A stretch of 64,000 nt of DNA from Acidiferrobacterales bacterium (GCA_019633985.1 JAHQWE010000011.1:1-64000); one strand, 5' to 3'; numbered from the stretch's first letter, positions 9,687-20,150 are shown. The notes: generated by a model from the sequence alone, not told the origin. Translations and numbers: made by a program.

Positions 9687-9704
9687 TTTCAGTAATTACT
9701 GAAA
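9687..9704. promoter_or_regulatory. Perfect 18-bp palindrome TTTCAGTAATTACTGAAA, candidate GbsR-type operator
   Basis: Read directly; lies between the divergent GbsR-cydAB operon and the kinase gene at 9763. Confidence 0.7.
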
Positions 9705-9762
9705 TTATAGAAAAAAGTGGAATATAAATCAATAAACGCTAATTAAGAGTTGACCGGAGATC

Positions 9763-10794
9763 ATGATATTGAGAGATTTCATGGTTCTTGCGCTTAGGGC
9801 GCTTAACCAAATAAAAGCGCAAATGTGGCCAACTGAACAACGTTTTCTTCACGATGATCAACGTAACACGCTCTTTTCGAAAGTCGTAAATACATTTGAT
9901 CAATGTGTGCGAGATCAGGCAATTGATGTAGATCTGTCGGCTTATCTCCGCGACCTTTATTTGCCGCTGGCTGCCTGGCTCATGGAAAAAAAAACCGAGC
10001 AGGAAAAACCTCTGGTGATCGGAATTTGTGGTGGTCAGGGATCGGGCAAATCCACATCAACGGCGCTGTTGGCCACCACGCTAAAGGAGGGGTTTCAGTG
10101 CCGAGTGGCGAATCTTTCGATTGATGACATTTACAAAACCAGAGCAGAACGCAAACGTTTGGCGGAGGAGGTGCATCCTCTTTTCTTAACCAGAGGGGTG
10201 CCCATGACCCATGATGTTCGCCTGGGAATCGATACCATCGAAACGCTGTGTCATCAGGGGCAGGAGGATTCCTGCTCGCTCCCTCTGTTTGATAAAGCGA
10301 TCGATGACAGAGCAGATCGTTCCAGGTGGCCACTATTCAAGGGTAAACCGGATGTCATCATACTCGAAGGGTGGTGTGTGGGAGCGATAGCGGAAAGTGA
10401 AGTGAGCTTGGGTGCGCCAATTAATTCTCTGGAGCGGGATGAAGATCCGGATGGATGCTGGAGGCGGTGTGTCAATTCTGCGTTGCAAGATGAGTACCAG
10501 ACACTTTTTGCCTACCTCGATGTGTTAATGCTGTTGAAAGTAGAGAGTATGAAAAAAGTGTTTACCTGGAGACGGCTTCAGGAGAGAAAGCTTGCGCAAA
10601 AAGTTGCAGCAGATCCTTCGCCTGGTAGCGACATTCGGGTGATGTCAAAAAAACAGGTTGACAGATTTATTATGCACTACGAAAGACTCACCAGGCATAT
10701 TTTGCAAGAGATGCCGGAGCGAGCAGACATTGTTTTACCAATCGATGATACGCATAACCCAGCGGCTGTGCGGATCAATCAACCGATAATCTGA
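9763..10794 (+). CDS. P-loop kinase, D-glycerate 3-kinase-like
   Basis: Walker A GGQGSGKST, SIDDIYKT, VIILEGWCVG; resembles the plant GLYK/YGR205W group. Confidence 0.75.
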   Translation: MILRDFMVLALRALNQIKAQMWPTEQRFLHDDQRNTLFSKVVNTFDQCVRDQAIDVDLSAYLRDLYLPLAAWLMEKKTEQEKPLVIGICGGQGSGKSTSTALLATTLKEGFQCRVANLSIDDIYKTRAERKRLAEEVHPLFLTRGVPMTHDVRLGIDTIETLCHQGQEDSCSLPLFDKAIDDRADRSRWPLFKGKPDVIILEGWCVGAIAESEVSLGAPINSLERDEDPDGCWRRCVNSALQDEYQTLFAYLDVLMLLKVESMKKVFTWRRLQERKLAQKVAADPSPGSDIRVMSKKQVDRFIMHYERLTRHILQEMPERADIVLPIDDTHNPAAVRINQPII

Positions 10795-10815
10795 TATTCG
10801 TCTTGCAGCAGCTTT

Positions 10816-11604
10816 TTAAGGAGTTGTTTGGTAACCCGCTAGCCAGCTTAATCCCTCATCCGTCGTAGAGGCGGGAATATATTCTGCGCCGATAAATCCC
10901 TGGTATCCCAATTTGTCGATGGCGTCCAGCAGCCAGGGGTAATTGATTTCGCCGCTGTCGGGTTCTCCTCTGCCGGGAACAGCAGCAATTTGAATATGGT
11001 CGACATAGGGTAGTGCGTTTGATAACTGACCTAAGATGTTTCCTTCTGTCATTTGTACGTGATAGCAGTCGAACATGAGCCCAATATTCGTGATCTGATG
11101 TTTGAGACGCAGCGCTTCAATAATTGCAATTCCTTGGGCGGTTCTGTGCAATACATAACCGGGTTTGTCTATTTGATTAATCGGTTCGATAAGAATGCTG
11201 ATCTGGTTTTCCGCCGCCCGTTTGCAGGCGTAGGTCAGGTTTTGCAGAAAACAAGCGTTCGCACACGCAGCATCTTGATGCAATCCGGCCATCACGTGGA
11301 CGCGACTGGCGCTGATTTTCATGGCGTAATCGAGCGCCTGATCGATCGCGGCCCGAGCCCGATCTTCTTCACCTGGAACAGCGCACAGGCCAAACTCGCC
11401 GTCCGAAATTTCTCCTGGATGCGTGTTGAGAGCTAGCATGACCAGTCCAGTTTCTCGGAGGGCTGCAGATACTTCATTGGGGTCTGAGTCATAGGGGAAG
11501 TGGCATTCTACTGCGGAAAATCCTGCTTTTTTCGCCGCAAGAATCCGTTCAGGTAAAGAGAGTTCCTGCCAGAGGAACCCAAGGTTGGCTGAAAATTGAA
11601 CCAT
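10816..11604 (-). CDS. Hydroxypyruvate isomerase family TIM-barrel protein
   Basis: FSANLGFLWQELSLPERI, LIEPINQIDKPGY, DCYHVQMTEG, HIQIAAVPGRGEPDSGEI. Confidence 0.85.
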   Translation of the reverse strand: MVQFSANLGFLWQELSLPERILAAKKAGFSAVECHFPYDSDPNEVSAALRETGLVMLALNTHPGEISDGEFGLCAVPGEEDRARAAIDQALDYAMKISASRVHVMAGLHQDAACANACFLQNLTYACKRAAENQISILIEPINQIDKPGYVLHRTAQGIAIIEALRLKHQITNIGLMFDCYHVQMTEGNILGQLSNALPYVDHIQIAAVPGRGEPDSGEINYPWLLDAIDKLGYQGFIGAEYIPASTTDEGLSWLAGYQTTP

Positions 11605-11801
11605 AGAGTTAGAGAAACATTTCGAAAGACGCCCGCATTCTAGAGTGTATTTGCCGTGGTTTGTACGGAGATTGTTGCAAGATGATGGAATGGTCTACAT
11701 TTCTTATCCTGGGGCTGTTTGGTGACGTATTTTGCGGAAGTGAGATCGGCTTGATGGATTGCTGCACTGTATAATCGCCACCCCAGAACTTCTCCAAATG
11801 C

Positions 11802-14066
11802 TTGATGTTCCAACCGGTTTTCCGTCTCTTCGTTACCGCTTTAATGACCGTGTTCCTCAGCACGGGTGGCGCCATGGTTTATGCGCAAGATTCGGAACAG
11901 AGCGCAGTAAAGAACGAACTGCAAGGCGCTATTGAGGCATATCAAAAGGGTAACCAAGGTGATGTGATCCGTTATTTCATGCAGCGAGGATATGAAGGAA
12001 ACGTCGCCGCACAGTTTAATTTGGGGGTGATCAACTATCAAAGAGAGGAGAGCAAGGTTGGTCTGCGTGAGGCAAGATTCTGGTTTTCTGAAGCAGCGGA
12101 AGAGGGCGATCTGGTTGCCCAGATGAACTTAGGATTGCTGGAAATCGATTTGGGTCTCGCTCAATCCGACAATGATCTGCTTGAATCAGGAACACGGTGG
12201 TTACGACGTTCGGCGGAGTCCGGATATCACCCTGCTCAGGTAAATCTGGGGGCGATGCTTGCTGCGGGGAAAATTGTTTCCCCCTATGAAAATGAAGGCG
12301 CGGCATGGTTGCGTGTGGCATCAAAAGCTGGTGATCCGCGTGCCGCTCAAATTCTGCAACTGCTTGCAGGTTCTGAGCCAGATGAATCAGTTTTGTCTCT
12401 GGCGTATCCGGTCGAGCTGCAGCTACGAGGGGCGCCCTATCGTGGTGGTAGCAAAGTGAAAATCGATAGTGCGCCGGTCTATGCGGAGCCTTCGCAGGAT
12501 CTTCCCCCTATTGCATCCATGACCGCAGGCGCGCTAGTTGAGGTGCTTGATCGGGATCGAGATTGGGTAAGCGTTAAGATTCCCGCGGGATTACCCGTTT
12601 GGATTTTCGCAAGTACCGTGGACATTGAGTCTGGATTCGTTCGAGTGAACCGCTTGGAGGTGCCGCTCTATACCGCACCCAACAACGAAGAGAACGCAAT
12701 CGGATTGGGTACGGTGACTAAAGGAGAGGTGCTGCATCTGATAGAAGAACGCGGTGACTGGCTCCTTGTGCGATCACCGGAGCGATTTGCCGGTTGGATG
12801 CGGTACGCGGATATTGAGTCAAAAATCGCTGATTTCATTGCTGACAGCGACGAGCCAATGGTGGATGGCAAACGCTACAGTTTGGAATCACTGGAAAAGA
12901 AGGGCCGGCACACTGCCGTTATGATCAGCGATGCAGAAGTATTGAAGCAACCTGATAGGAGCAGCGCTGTGGTTGGTGTTGTGGAGCGTAATCTAAAGGT
13001 GCAAGTGATCGAGCAAAAAAACGATTATGTTTTTGCCAAGAATATTCGCATCACCGGTTGGGTCAGTGCAGAGCTTCTGCGATTTGAAAATAGTCTCAAC
13101 GGTAGCGAACGAGTTGCCATTGTTGATACGGAAACCGCACGGGTCCGCAGCAGACCAAGTGTAGACTCAAAACAAATCGGTCAGTTAGTGCGAAATCAAA
13201 AAGTAGTCGTCGTCACTAAACGGGAAGGTTGGGTGCGAGTAGAGATCGGAGAAGGATCAGGCTGGATTCTGGCGCGACTGATTTCTGAACCAAGCACCGA
13301 AGAAAGCGCGGCCATTTCCAATGAGTCTGAGATCATCGCAACAGAGCTCGAAAAAGAAGTCGGTGAAGAAGAACAAATTGCGAGCTCGGACACTTCGCCA
13401 GACCTGGCAAGTATGCAATCTGAAACGTCCGCAGGGAATCTAATCGATGATAAAGAGGTGCTTGATCTTCAATCGAGTGTTGAGTATCTGGATTCCACAT
13501 CTGCTGGTTCCGAGAATATAGTGGTCGATTTATCTGTCGAGGCAGCGATAGTGCAAAAGAGGATTACGCGGGAAGTGGGAAAGGAAGAGCAGATTGCTGA
13601 GACCGAAGCCGAACAAACAACCGAAAATGACGAACAACCGGAGGTTCCTGCACAACCGTCCGGCGCCCAAGAGAATGGCGACAGCAACGTTCTTTATCGA
13701 ACAAACCAGGGCGCAATTTTATACGCGTCAGATAGCGTTGAGTCCCAGCCGCTCGGCAGGTTGCTTTCGGTAACAAAAGTGGAAGGAAAAGCCGATTTCT
13801 CGATGCTTCCATTGATCAATCCGGCGCCAGTTTACGGCTGGGTGTATGCCAGCTTAACCAGGTTAAATGCAGGAAAAGCTGAAATCATTACCGACGGTGT
13901 ACGTATTCGCCTAGATCCTACGACTGCACGTAAAAATATTATCGGAGCGCGTAATCAGGGGGATGAACTAACGGTACTGGAACAGCAGGGTGACTGGGTG
14001 AAGGTGGTCTTGGATCCCGTGGAAGGTTGGGTTTCCGCAGTGAACCTGGAGCGCATGGACAACTAG
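11802..14066 (+). CDS. Secreted Sel1-repeat and multi-SH3b domain protein
   Basis: N-terminal signal-like segment, Sel1-type repeats (AAEEGDLVAQMNLGLLEI..., SAESGYHPAQVNLGAML), then several SH3b modules (VRSRPSVDSKQIGQLVRNQKVVVVTKREGWVRVE...GWI). Confidence 0.8.
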   Translation: MMFQPVFRLFVTALMTVFLSTGGAMVYAQDSEQSAVKNELQGAIEAYQKGNQGDVIRYFMQRGYEGNVAAQFNLGVINYQREESKVGLREARFWFSEAAEEGDLVAQMNLGLLEIDLGLAQSDNDLLESGTRWLRRSAESGYHPAQVNLGAMLAAGKIVSPYENEGAAWLRVASKAGDPRAAQILQLLAGSEPDESVLSLAYPVELQLRGAPYRGGSKVKIDSAPVYAEPSQDLPPIASMTAGALVEVLDRDRDWVSVKIPAGLPVWIFASTVDIESGFVRVNRLEVPLYTAPNNEENAIGLGTVTKGEVLHLIEERGDWLLVRSPERFAGWMRYADIESKIADFIADSDEPMVDGKRYSLESLEKKGRHTAVMISDAEVLKQPDRSSAVVGVVERNLKVQVIEQKNDYVFAKNIRITGWVSAELLRFENSLNGSERVAIVDTETARVRSRPSVDSKQIGQLVRNQKVVVVTKREGWVRVEIGEGSGWILARLISEPSTEESAAISNESEIIATELEKEVGEEEQIASSDTSPDLASMQSETSAGNLIDDKEVLDLQSSVEYLDSTSAGSENIVVDLSVEAAIVQKRITREVGKEEQIAETEAEQTTENDEQPEVPAQPSGAQENGDSNVLYRTNQGAILYASDSVESQPLGRLLSVTKVEGKADFSMLPLINPAPVYGWVYASLTRLNAGKAEIITDGVRIRLDPTTARKNIIGARNQGDELTVLEQQGDWVKVVLDPVEGWVSAVNLERMDN

Positions 14067-14105
14067 TCGGGGTTCAAGGCGTTGGAGATCGATATCGCCG
14101 ATATC

Positions 14106-15977
14106 TCATAACTGGTAGTCAAGAAAACCACCTGATTGTCTGGACCATAAGCTCGCATATAACCCGCCATCTTTGACTAGCTCTGCATGCTTTCCCGATT
14201 CAACGATATGACCCTTATCCATAATAATCAGACGATCCATTTCAGCAATCGTTGACAGGCGATGGGCGATTGCAATAACGGTCTTACCCTGCATGAGCTC
14301 GTAAAGACTTTCCTGAATTGCCGCTTCGACCTCAGAATCCAGAGCGCTAGTGGCTTCGTCCAGAATGAGTATCGGTGCATTCTTGAGCAATACTCGGGCA
14401 ATTGCGATGCGTTGTCTTTGCCCTCCAGAGAGTTTGACACCACGTTCTCCAACATGGGCCTGGTAACCTTTTCGACCACTTAGATCTGTCAGATCGGGGA
14501 TAAAGTCATCCGCTTTGGCACGTCTGGCCGCCTCATAAACTTCGTCATCTGACGCTTCGGGTCGGCCATAGCGGATATTATCTATTACCGAGCGATGAAG
14601 CAGAGATGTGTCCTGCGTGACCATGCCAATTCGCGAGCGCAAACTAGTTTGGGATACAGCAGAAATATTTTGATTGTCGATAGAAATCACGCCTCGCTCA
14701 ACATCGTAAAATCGAATCAATAAATTAATCAGTGTGGATTTTCCAGCGCCTGACCGACCGACAACACCAATTTTTTCTCCACCTTCTACAGACAAGGAAA
14801 AATTTTCGATGATGCCGCCGCTGCCGAACGGTTTTTCCTGACCATAGTTGAATGTGACGTTTTCGAATTTGATGCGCCCCTGATCGACTTGCAGGGTGTT
14901 GGCGTTGTCTTTGTCGATAATAGATACGTCACGAGAGATTGTTTCAATACCATCTTGAATCACACCAATGTTTTCGAATAAGCCCGCTATCTCCCACAGA
15001 ATCCACTGTGACATTCCCTGCATACGCAGTACCAGGCCCATGGCAAACGCGATTGCGCCGACGCTGACCGCACTGATTTGCCACAAATAAATTGACGTTG
15101 CCGCGACGGAAAATAACAAAATCGCATTGAGTGAAACCAGCGCCATTGTCATAAAAGTCGATAGACGCATCTGTCGATAAACCGTTTCAAGAAACTCGTT
15201 CATCCCCTCCCGTGCGTAAAGATCTTCCGCATCACCATCTGCGAACATTTTGACCGTGGTGATATTGGTGTAACTATCGACAACCCGTCCAGTGACCATA
15301 GATCGAGCTTCGGCTTGCTCCATGGATATTTGTCGCAGCCTGGGAATAAAGTACCGCAAGGTGACAATATATCCCGCTAACCAAAATATCATTGGCGCAG
15401 TCAGGCGTATGTCGCTTTGGGCAAACAGAACGATCGCGGCGGTAAAGTAGACCGCGACATAAAGTAATACTTCCGTCACTTTAATCACCGCGTCCCGCAC
15501 GCCCAGCGACGTTTGCATCATTTTCGCGGCGACCCTGCCGGCAAAGTCATTTTGATAAAATTCGATGCTTTGTCTTAGCAAGTATCGATGAGCCTGCCAT
15601 CGCGTTCTCATCGCGAAGTTCCCCAGCAGGCCCTGATGACTCACGGCTTCGTAGATGTATCGAATTGTGGGGGCGATGACGAGCACCAGAAAGCCGGTGG
15701 CGATAAGTTGTGTTTCGTAGGTTTCCCAGAAAGTCTCGGGCTGTTCCTCTGCAAGCCAATCAACGAGCTCTCCGACGAACGCAAAGAGATAGACGTCTAT
15801 CACTGACCCGATCACAGACAAGATCGCACAAACCAAAATCAGGGGCCAGAAAGGTTTGGCATAGTGGGTGACAAAACCACTTAAGGTATTCGGCGGTCGT
15901 GAAGGAAGCTGTTCCGGAAACGGAGGGCAGTAGCTCTCGAGCCAGCTATGGAACCGCAGGACCTGAGCGTGGATCAT
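14106..15977 (-). CDS. ABC exporter, fused permease and ATP-binding protein
   Basis: VGRSGAGKSTLINLLIRFYD, LSGGQRQRIAIARVLLKNAPILILDEATSALD; start set at 15977, giving a TGATG overlap with the upstream gene. Confidence 0.9.
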   Translation of the reverse strand: MIHAQVLRFHSWLESYCPPFPEQLPSRPPNTLSGFVTHYAKPFWPLILVCAILSVIGSVIDVYLFAFVGELVDWLAEEQPETFWETYETQLIATGFLVLVIAPTIRYIYEAVSHQGLLGNFAMRTRWQAHRYLLRQSIEFYQNDFAGRVAAKMMQTSLGVRDAVIKVTEVLLYVAVYFTAAIVLFAQSDIRLTAPMIFWLAGYIVTLRYFIPRLRQISMEQAEARSMVTGRVVDSYTNITTVKMFADGDAEDLYAREGMNEFLETVYRQMRLSTFMTMALVSLNAILLFSVAATSIYLWQISAVSVGAIAFAMGLVLRMQGMSQWILWEIAGLFENIGVIQDGIETISRDVSIIDKDNANTLQVDQGRIKFENVTFNYGQEKPFGSGGIIENFSLSVEGGEKIGVVGRSGAGKSTLINLLIRFYDVERGVISIDNQNISAVSQTSLRSRIGMVTQDTSLLHRSVIDNIRYGRPEASDDEVYEAARRAKADDFIPDLTDLSGRKGYQAHVGERGVKLSGGQRQRIAIARVLLKNAPILILDEATSALDSEVEAAIQESLYELMQGKTVIAIAHRLSTIAEMDRLIIMDKGHIVESGKHAELVKDGGLYASLWSRQSGGFLDYQL

Positions 15978-18487
15978 CAGGCGCGTAAGGTTCTCAATGA
16001 CTGCATTGGCGGTTGCAACAAAATCTTTCGACTGCTGATCACACCAGCAAGACCAACCAGTAGTGCAGAGAACAGAGGAACAAACAACCACGCCCACCAG
16101 GTGGGTACGTAGCTCAATTCAAAAATTCTCTGGTAGAGCTGCGCAACAATGATCTCTGCGCCGGCAACACCTATCAGGCCACTCAGAAAACCCATGCCAG
16201 CAAATTCGCTCCATTGATTGATTTTCAAAAGCTTTCTATCTGCACCCAGGGTTCTCACCAATGCACCTTCTCGTAGCCGATCATTCATACTCGACTGTAT
16301 CGCAGAGAGCGTGACAACGAAACCCGCCGCCAATACGAACAAAAGAATCGATTCAATCGCCAGTGTCACCTGGGTGATGATGGTCTTCACTTGGTTTAAT
16401 ATGGCATCCATTTCGAGCAGAGTGATCGATGGAAACTGCTTAAGCATGTCAACGAGTTGCTTTTTTCGGGTCGGTTCCAAATAAAAACTGTTAATCCAGG
16501 TGGTAGGCAGATCGTCCAGGGCACCTGGCTGGAAGACCATGTAAAAATTGGGATTGAAATTATCCCACTTTACGGAGCGAATGCTGCTAACTACCGCTTC
16601 CCAGTCCCGATCCCCGGTAAAAAAAGTTAAGCGATCACCCACCCCGATCGCCAGGCGCTCTGCCAGTTGCTGCTCAACCGAGACTTTGGTGATTTGTCCG
16701 GAAGTGGCCTCTCCGTCCCACCATTCTCCTTCCAGCAGTTTGTTGTCTGGAGGTAGCGTCGGCGACCACGTGAGATTGAGCTCTCTGCTTAAGCTTTCAT
16801 GCCGTCGTTCTTCCTTGCTTACGTGCTCGACCATCGGTTTATCATTGACACGGGTCAACCTGCCGCGGATAACGGGGTAAAGTTGATCTGCCCGAATATT
16901 TTTGGATTGAATAAATTCCTCATAATCGGCTGTTTCGTCTTTTTGAATATTCAACACAAAATGGTTGGGGGCGTCATCAGGAATGGTGCCTTGCCAGGTG
17001 GTCACAAGCTCTGTTCGCAAAAACACCACCACGAGCATCGCCATAATAGTTAGCCCGAAAGCCATCGTTTGTGAAACCGCTTCCCGTCTGCGCCGCAGAA
17101 AATTACGTATCCCTGCTCGCAGCCTGAGGGGGAAGGAAGGCAAGAGCCAGGAAATCGCAGCGAATAGTAGGCGAATACCAATCATGGCGATGATAATGAC
17201 GATTGCGCTACCGATCAGAATACTTAGCGTCAGCGTAATATTGCCAGTATAAAACCACATCAGCATCATCACCATTACCGCCGCACCGCCGTAGACCAGC
17301 AGAGCGGAAAGTGGATATGGAGAAAGATCGTGTCGTAGAACACGCAAAGGTGAAACAGATTTCAGTCTCAAAACAGAGGGCAAAGTGAAGCCAAGGAGAA
17401 CAATGAAGGAAAGTGCCATGCCCGACGCCGCCGGTGTCAGTGTTGCCGAAGGCAGGTTTTCAGGTAGTAAATCGCTGATCAGCATAAACAACCCACCCTG
17501 CGCTGCCCATCCGGCAAGATTACCCAGAATGCCACCGATGAAGGCCAACAGACAAAGCTGGATCAAATAGATTCGCAATATGTCATTTTGTTGAGCCCCC
17601 AGGCATCGTAACAAGGCGCTGGTATCATAATGTCGCTCGCTGTAGTGACGACCACTGTTAGCAATCGCGACAGCGGCCAGCAGCAGAGCAAGAAGACTGG
17701 CTAGCCCCATATATTGCTTCGCCTTGGAAAGCGCTTCACTGACGGCAGGCCGGTCCTCATCCAAGTTACGAATTCTTTGGCCTGGTTCAGCGTGGTTTTC
17801 CAGCCACTCGCTTAGTGATTCAACCGCATCGCTATTTCCCGCAAACATCTGTCGATACCAAACCCGACTTCCGGGTTGCACAATGTTCGTCGCCGCAAGA
17901 TCTTCCTTGGCAATCATGACGCGCGGATTGAAACTGTAAAAATTATTTCCACGATCGGGCTCGTAGGTGAGGATACGGTTGGCGGTAAATGTACTGTCGC
18001 CAATTTGAATTTTGTCGCCGAGTTCCAGCTGCAGAGTTTGTAAAACCCGCGCTTCTAGCCATATATTTCCCCGACTTGGGCCCGAGGTTACCGATTTTTC
18101 GGGGCCAAACAGTTCATCCGTGATTCTGACAGCGCCTTTAAGGGGATATTCCGCGCTCACTGATTTGACCGATACCAGCACAATTTCGTCGCCCGCACTG
18201 GCTACGGTCATAAAACGCTGGGTCTCTGCAGATTTCAGGCCAAGTTGTTCAGCTTGTTGACGGACTTCAGCACTAATCGGTCTCGAGCTTGAGAAGACCA
18301 GATCTCCACCAATCAGGTTATTGGCATTGGTGACCATGGCACGGCTGATACGATCTGAGAAATGTCCAATGGCGGTGTGGCTCGCAATGGCTACAATGAG
18401 TGCGAGTAACAGAACAGTGAATTCACCGCTCTTCCACTCACGCCACATCAAACGGGGAGCAAAACGAAGCTGTTGCGCAAGCGTCAT
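15977..18487 (-). CDS. ybbP: FtsX-like ABC transporter permease (YbbP-like)
   Basis: Large MacB/FtsX-type permease repeats; ORF opens upstream but MTLAQQLRF start overlaps the end of ybbA. Confidence 0.88.
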   Translation of the reverse strand: MTLAQQLRFAPRLMWREWKSGEFTVLLLALIVAIASHTAIGHFSDRISRAMVTNANNLIGGDLVFSSSRPISAEVRQQAEQLGLKSAETQRFMTVASAGDEIVLVSVKSVSAEYPLKGAVRITDELFGPEKSVTSGPSRGNIWLEARVLQTLQLELGDKIQIGDSTFTANRILTYEPDRGNNFYSFNPRVMIAKEDLAATNIVQPGSRVWYRQMFAGNSDAVESLSEWLENHAEPGQRIRNLDEDRPAVSEALSKAKQYMGLASLLALLLAAVAIANSGRHYSERHYDTSALLRCLGAQQNDILRIYLIQLCLLAFIGGILGNLAGWAAQGGLFMLISDLLPENLPSATLTPAASGMALSFIVLLGFTLPSVLRLKSVSPLRVLRHDLSPYPLSALLVYGGAAVMVMMLMWFYTGNITLTLSILIGSAIVIIIAMIGIRLLFAAISWLLPSFPLRLRAGIRNFLRRRREAVSQTMAFGLTIMAMLVVVFLRTELVTTWQGTIPDDAPNHFVLNIQKDETADYEEFIQSKNIRADQLYPVIRGRLTRVNDKPMVEHVSKEERRHESLSRELNLTWSPTLPPDNKLLEGEWWDGEATSGQITKVSVEQQLAERLAIGVGDRLTFFTGDRDWEAVVSSIRSVKWDNFNPNFYMVFQPGALDDLPTTWINSFYLEPTRKKQLVDMLKQFPSITLLEMDAILNQVKTIITQVTLAIESILLFVLAAGFVVTLSAIQSSMNDRLREGALVRTLGADRKLLKINQWSEFAGMGFLSGLIGVAGAEIIVAQLYQRIFELSYVPTWWAWLFVPLFSALLVGLAGVISSRKILLQPPMQSLRTLRA

Positions 18488-19251
18488 GACGCGATTTTTT
18501 CTGAGAGACGTCCCGATTCCATACCCACCTGGCGGTCGCATCGAGCAGCGAGTCCACTATCGTGGGTTACCAGAACCAGTGTGGTGTTATTTTCCGCATT
18601 GAGTTCGAACAATAGATCGGCGACCAGATCTCCCGTATTTTTGTCGAGATTTCCAGTTGGTTCATCTGCGAACAATACTGCCGGCTTGGTGACGAACGCG
18701 CGAGCAATGGCGACCCGCTGTTGCTCGCCGCCAGATAGCTGATTAGGGTAGTGCGTTTGTCGTTCCTCGAGTCCGACTCTTTTTAAGATCTCAGCTGAGA
18801 GCGCTGTTGCTTCACCTTTACCAAGAATTTCCAGAGGCAGTGCAACGTTTTCAGCAGCAGTGAGGTTGGGCAACAGTTGGAATGATTGAAATACGAACCC
18901 GACATTACTGGCGCGAACAGCGGCTCTCGCATCCTCATCCATCGCTGATATCACTTCTCCTGCCAATTCGATCTTTCCGCTAGAAGGGAGGTCGAGTCCG
19001 GCTAGCAAACCCAGCAGGGTAGACTTTCCCGAGCCTGAACTCCCCACTATCGCAACGGTCTCACCTCTGGATACCCGAAGATCAACTTCGTGCAATATTT
19101 GAAGCGGCTCACCCGCGACATCGACAATCCGGTTCACGCCGTCAACCTGAATGATACGATGGTGATCCAAAGAGCTCGCAGCCTCTTTGGATTCAATATT
19201 TGCCTGGTTCTCGGCGTCCACTAACTGAAGGTTCGGTTTTCCTGGTTTCAC
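18484..19251 (-). CDS. ybbA: ABC transporter ATP-binding protein (YbbA/LolD-like)
   Basis: GSSGSGKSTLLGLLAGLD, LSGGEQQRVAIARAF, LFADEPTGNLD; divergent from tesA. Confidence 0.9.
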   Translation of the reverse strand: MKPGKPNLQLVDAENQANIESKEAASSLDHHRIIQVDGVNRIVDVAGEPLQILHEVDLRVSRGETVAIVGSSGSGKSTLLGLLAGLDLPSSGKIELAGEVISAMDEDARAAVRASNVGFVFQSFQLLPNLTAAENVALPLEILGKGEATALSAEILKRVGLEERQTHYPNQLSGGEQQRVAIARAFVTKPAVLFADEPTGNLDKNTGDLVADLLFELNAENNTTLVLVTHDSGLAARCDRQVGMESGRLSEKIAS

Positions 19252-19388
19252 TGATATGGTCTCAGAACAGAATGAATAAAAAGCAGCTTAGTAACAAGTA
19301 CCCTTCACAGACTCGCGTGAACAAACTGTGAATCATCCTCAATACCGCCGCATCCCTTTAGATATGGCAACATTGGCCCCAAATTCAA

Positions 19389-20150
19389 TTGCAACATTAT
19401 TCCAGTGAAGAACGAATGAATCACAGCAATGCATTTGAGCGTGTTTTGCCGAATTTTCGACTATACAGATTGAAGATGGTTGCAATCATTCATCAAACGA
19501 TCTTTTTGGCGACAGCAATACTGCTGATAGGCATGATGGTTTCTCCATCCTCTGCGGCTGTCGAAAATGAGTTCGATTTGTCTGTACTGCCGGATAAGGA
19601 AATCCGTATGCTGATTTTGGGAGACAGCTTGAGCTCTGGGTATGGTTTGCAAGAAGCGGGTTGGGTAGAACTAACAAACATTGCCTTCAAGGAAGCAGGC
19701 AAAAATATCGTGATTGTGAATGACAGTATCAGCGGTGATACCACCGCTGGCGGGGTCGCCCGGGTGGAAGGTAGTATTGAAAGAATCCGTCCTGATTGGG
19801 TGATCATTGAGTTAGGGGGTAATGATGGATTGCGCGGTTTGCCACCCAAGGTTATCGAGAAGAACCTGACCAGCATGGTTGAGAGGGCGCAGCAGGCCGG
19901 AGCGAAAACCATGCTTCTGGGGATCAAAATCCCACCGAACTACGGGCGTAGTTACACCGAAAAATTTGAACAGGTATTTGTCAAGGTATCTAAAAAAACA
20001 AACTCACCGCTGTTACCTTTTTTTATTGGCAGAGTCGGTGGAGATCCGGAGTTGAATCAATCAGACATGATCCATCCAAACGATGCGGCGCAACCCATCA
20101 TCCGTGACCTTGTCCTTGCCTTTCTAATTGAAGTCTTGAGTGCTGAGTAA
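19389..20150 (+). CDS. tesA: Arylesterase / acyl-CoA thioesterase I, SGNH hydrolase (start possibly 19416 or 19476)
   Basis: ILGDSLSSGYGL, IIELGGNDGLRG, SDMIHPNDAAQP blocks. Confidence 0.92.
   Translation: MQHYSSEERMNHSNAFERVLPNFRLYRLKMVAIIHQTIFLATAILLIGMMVSPSSAAVENEFDLSVLPDKEIRMLILGDSLSSGYGLQEAGWVELTNIAFKEAGKNIVIVNDSISGDTTAGGVARVEGSIERIRPDWVIIELGGNDGLRGLPPKVIEKNLTSMVERAQQAGAKTMLLGIKIPPNYGRSYTEKFEQVFVKVSKKTNSPLLPFFIGRVGGDPELNQSDMIHPNDAAQPIIRDLVLAFLIEVLSAE

Noticed and set aside
19310-19345. Inverted repeat TTCACAG...CTGTGAA upstream of tesA
   Set aside because: Only 7-bp arms with a 15-nt spacer; plausible by chance and no supporting context.
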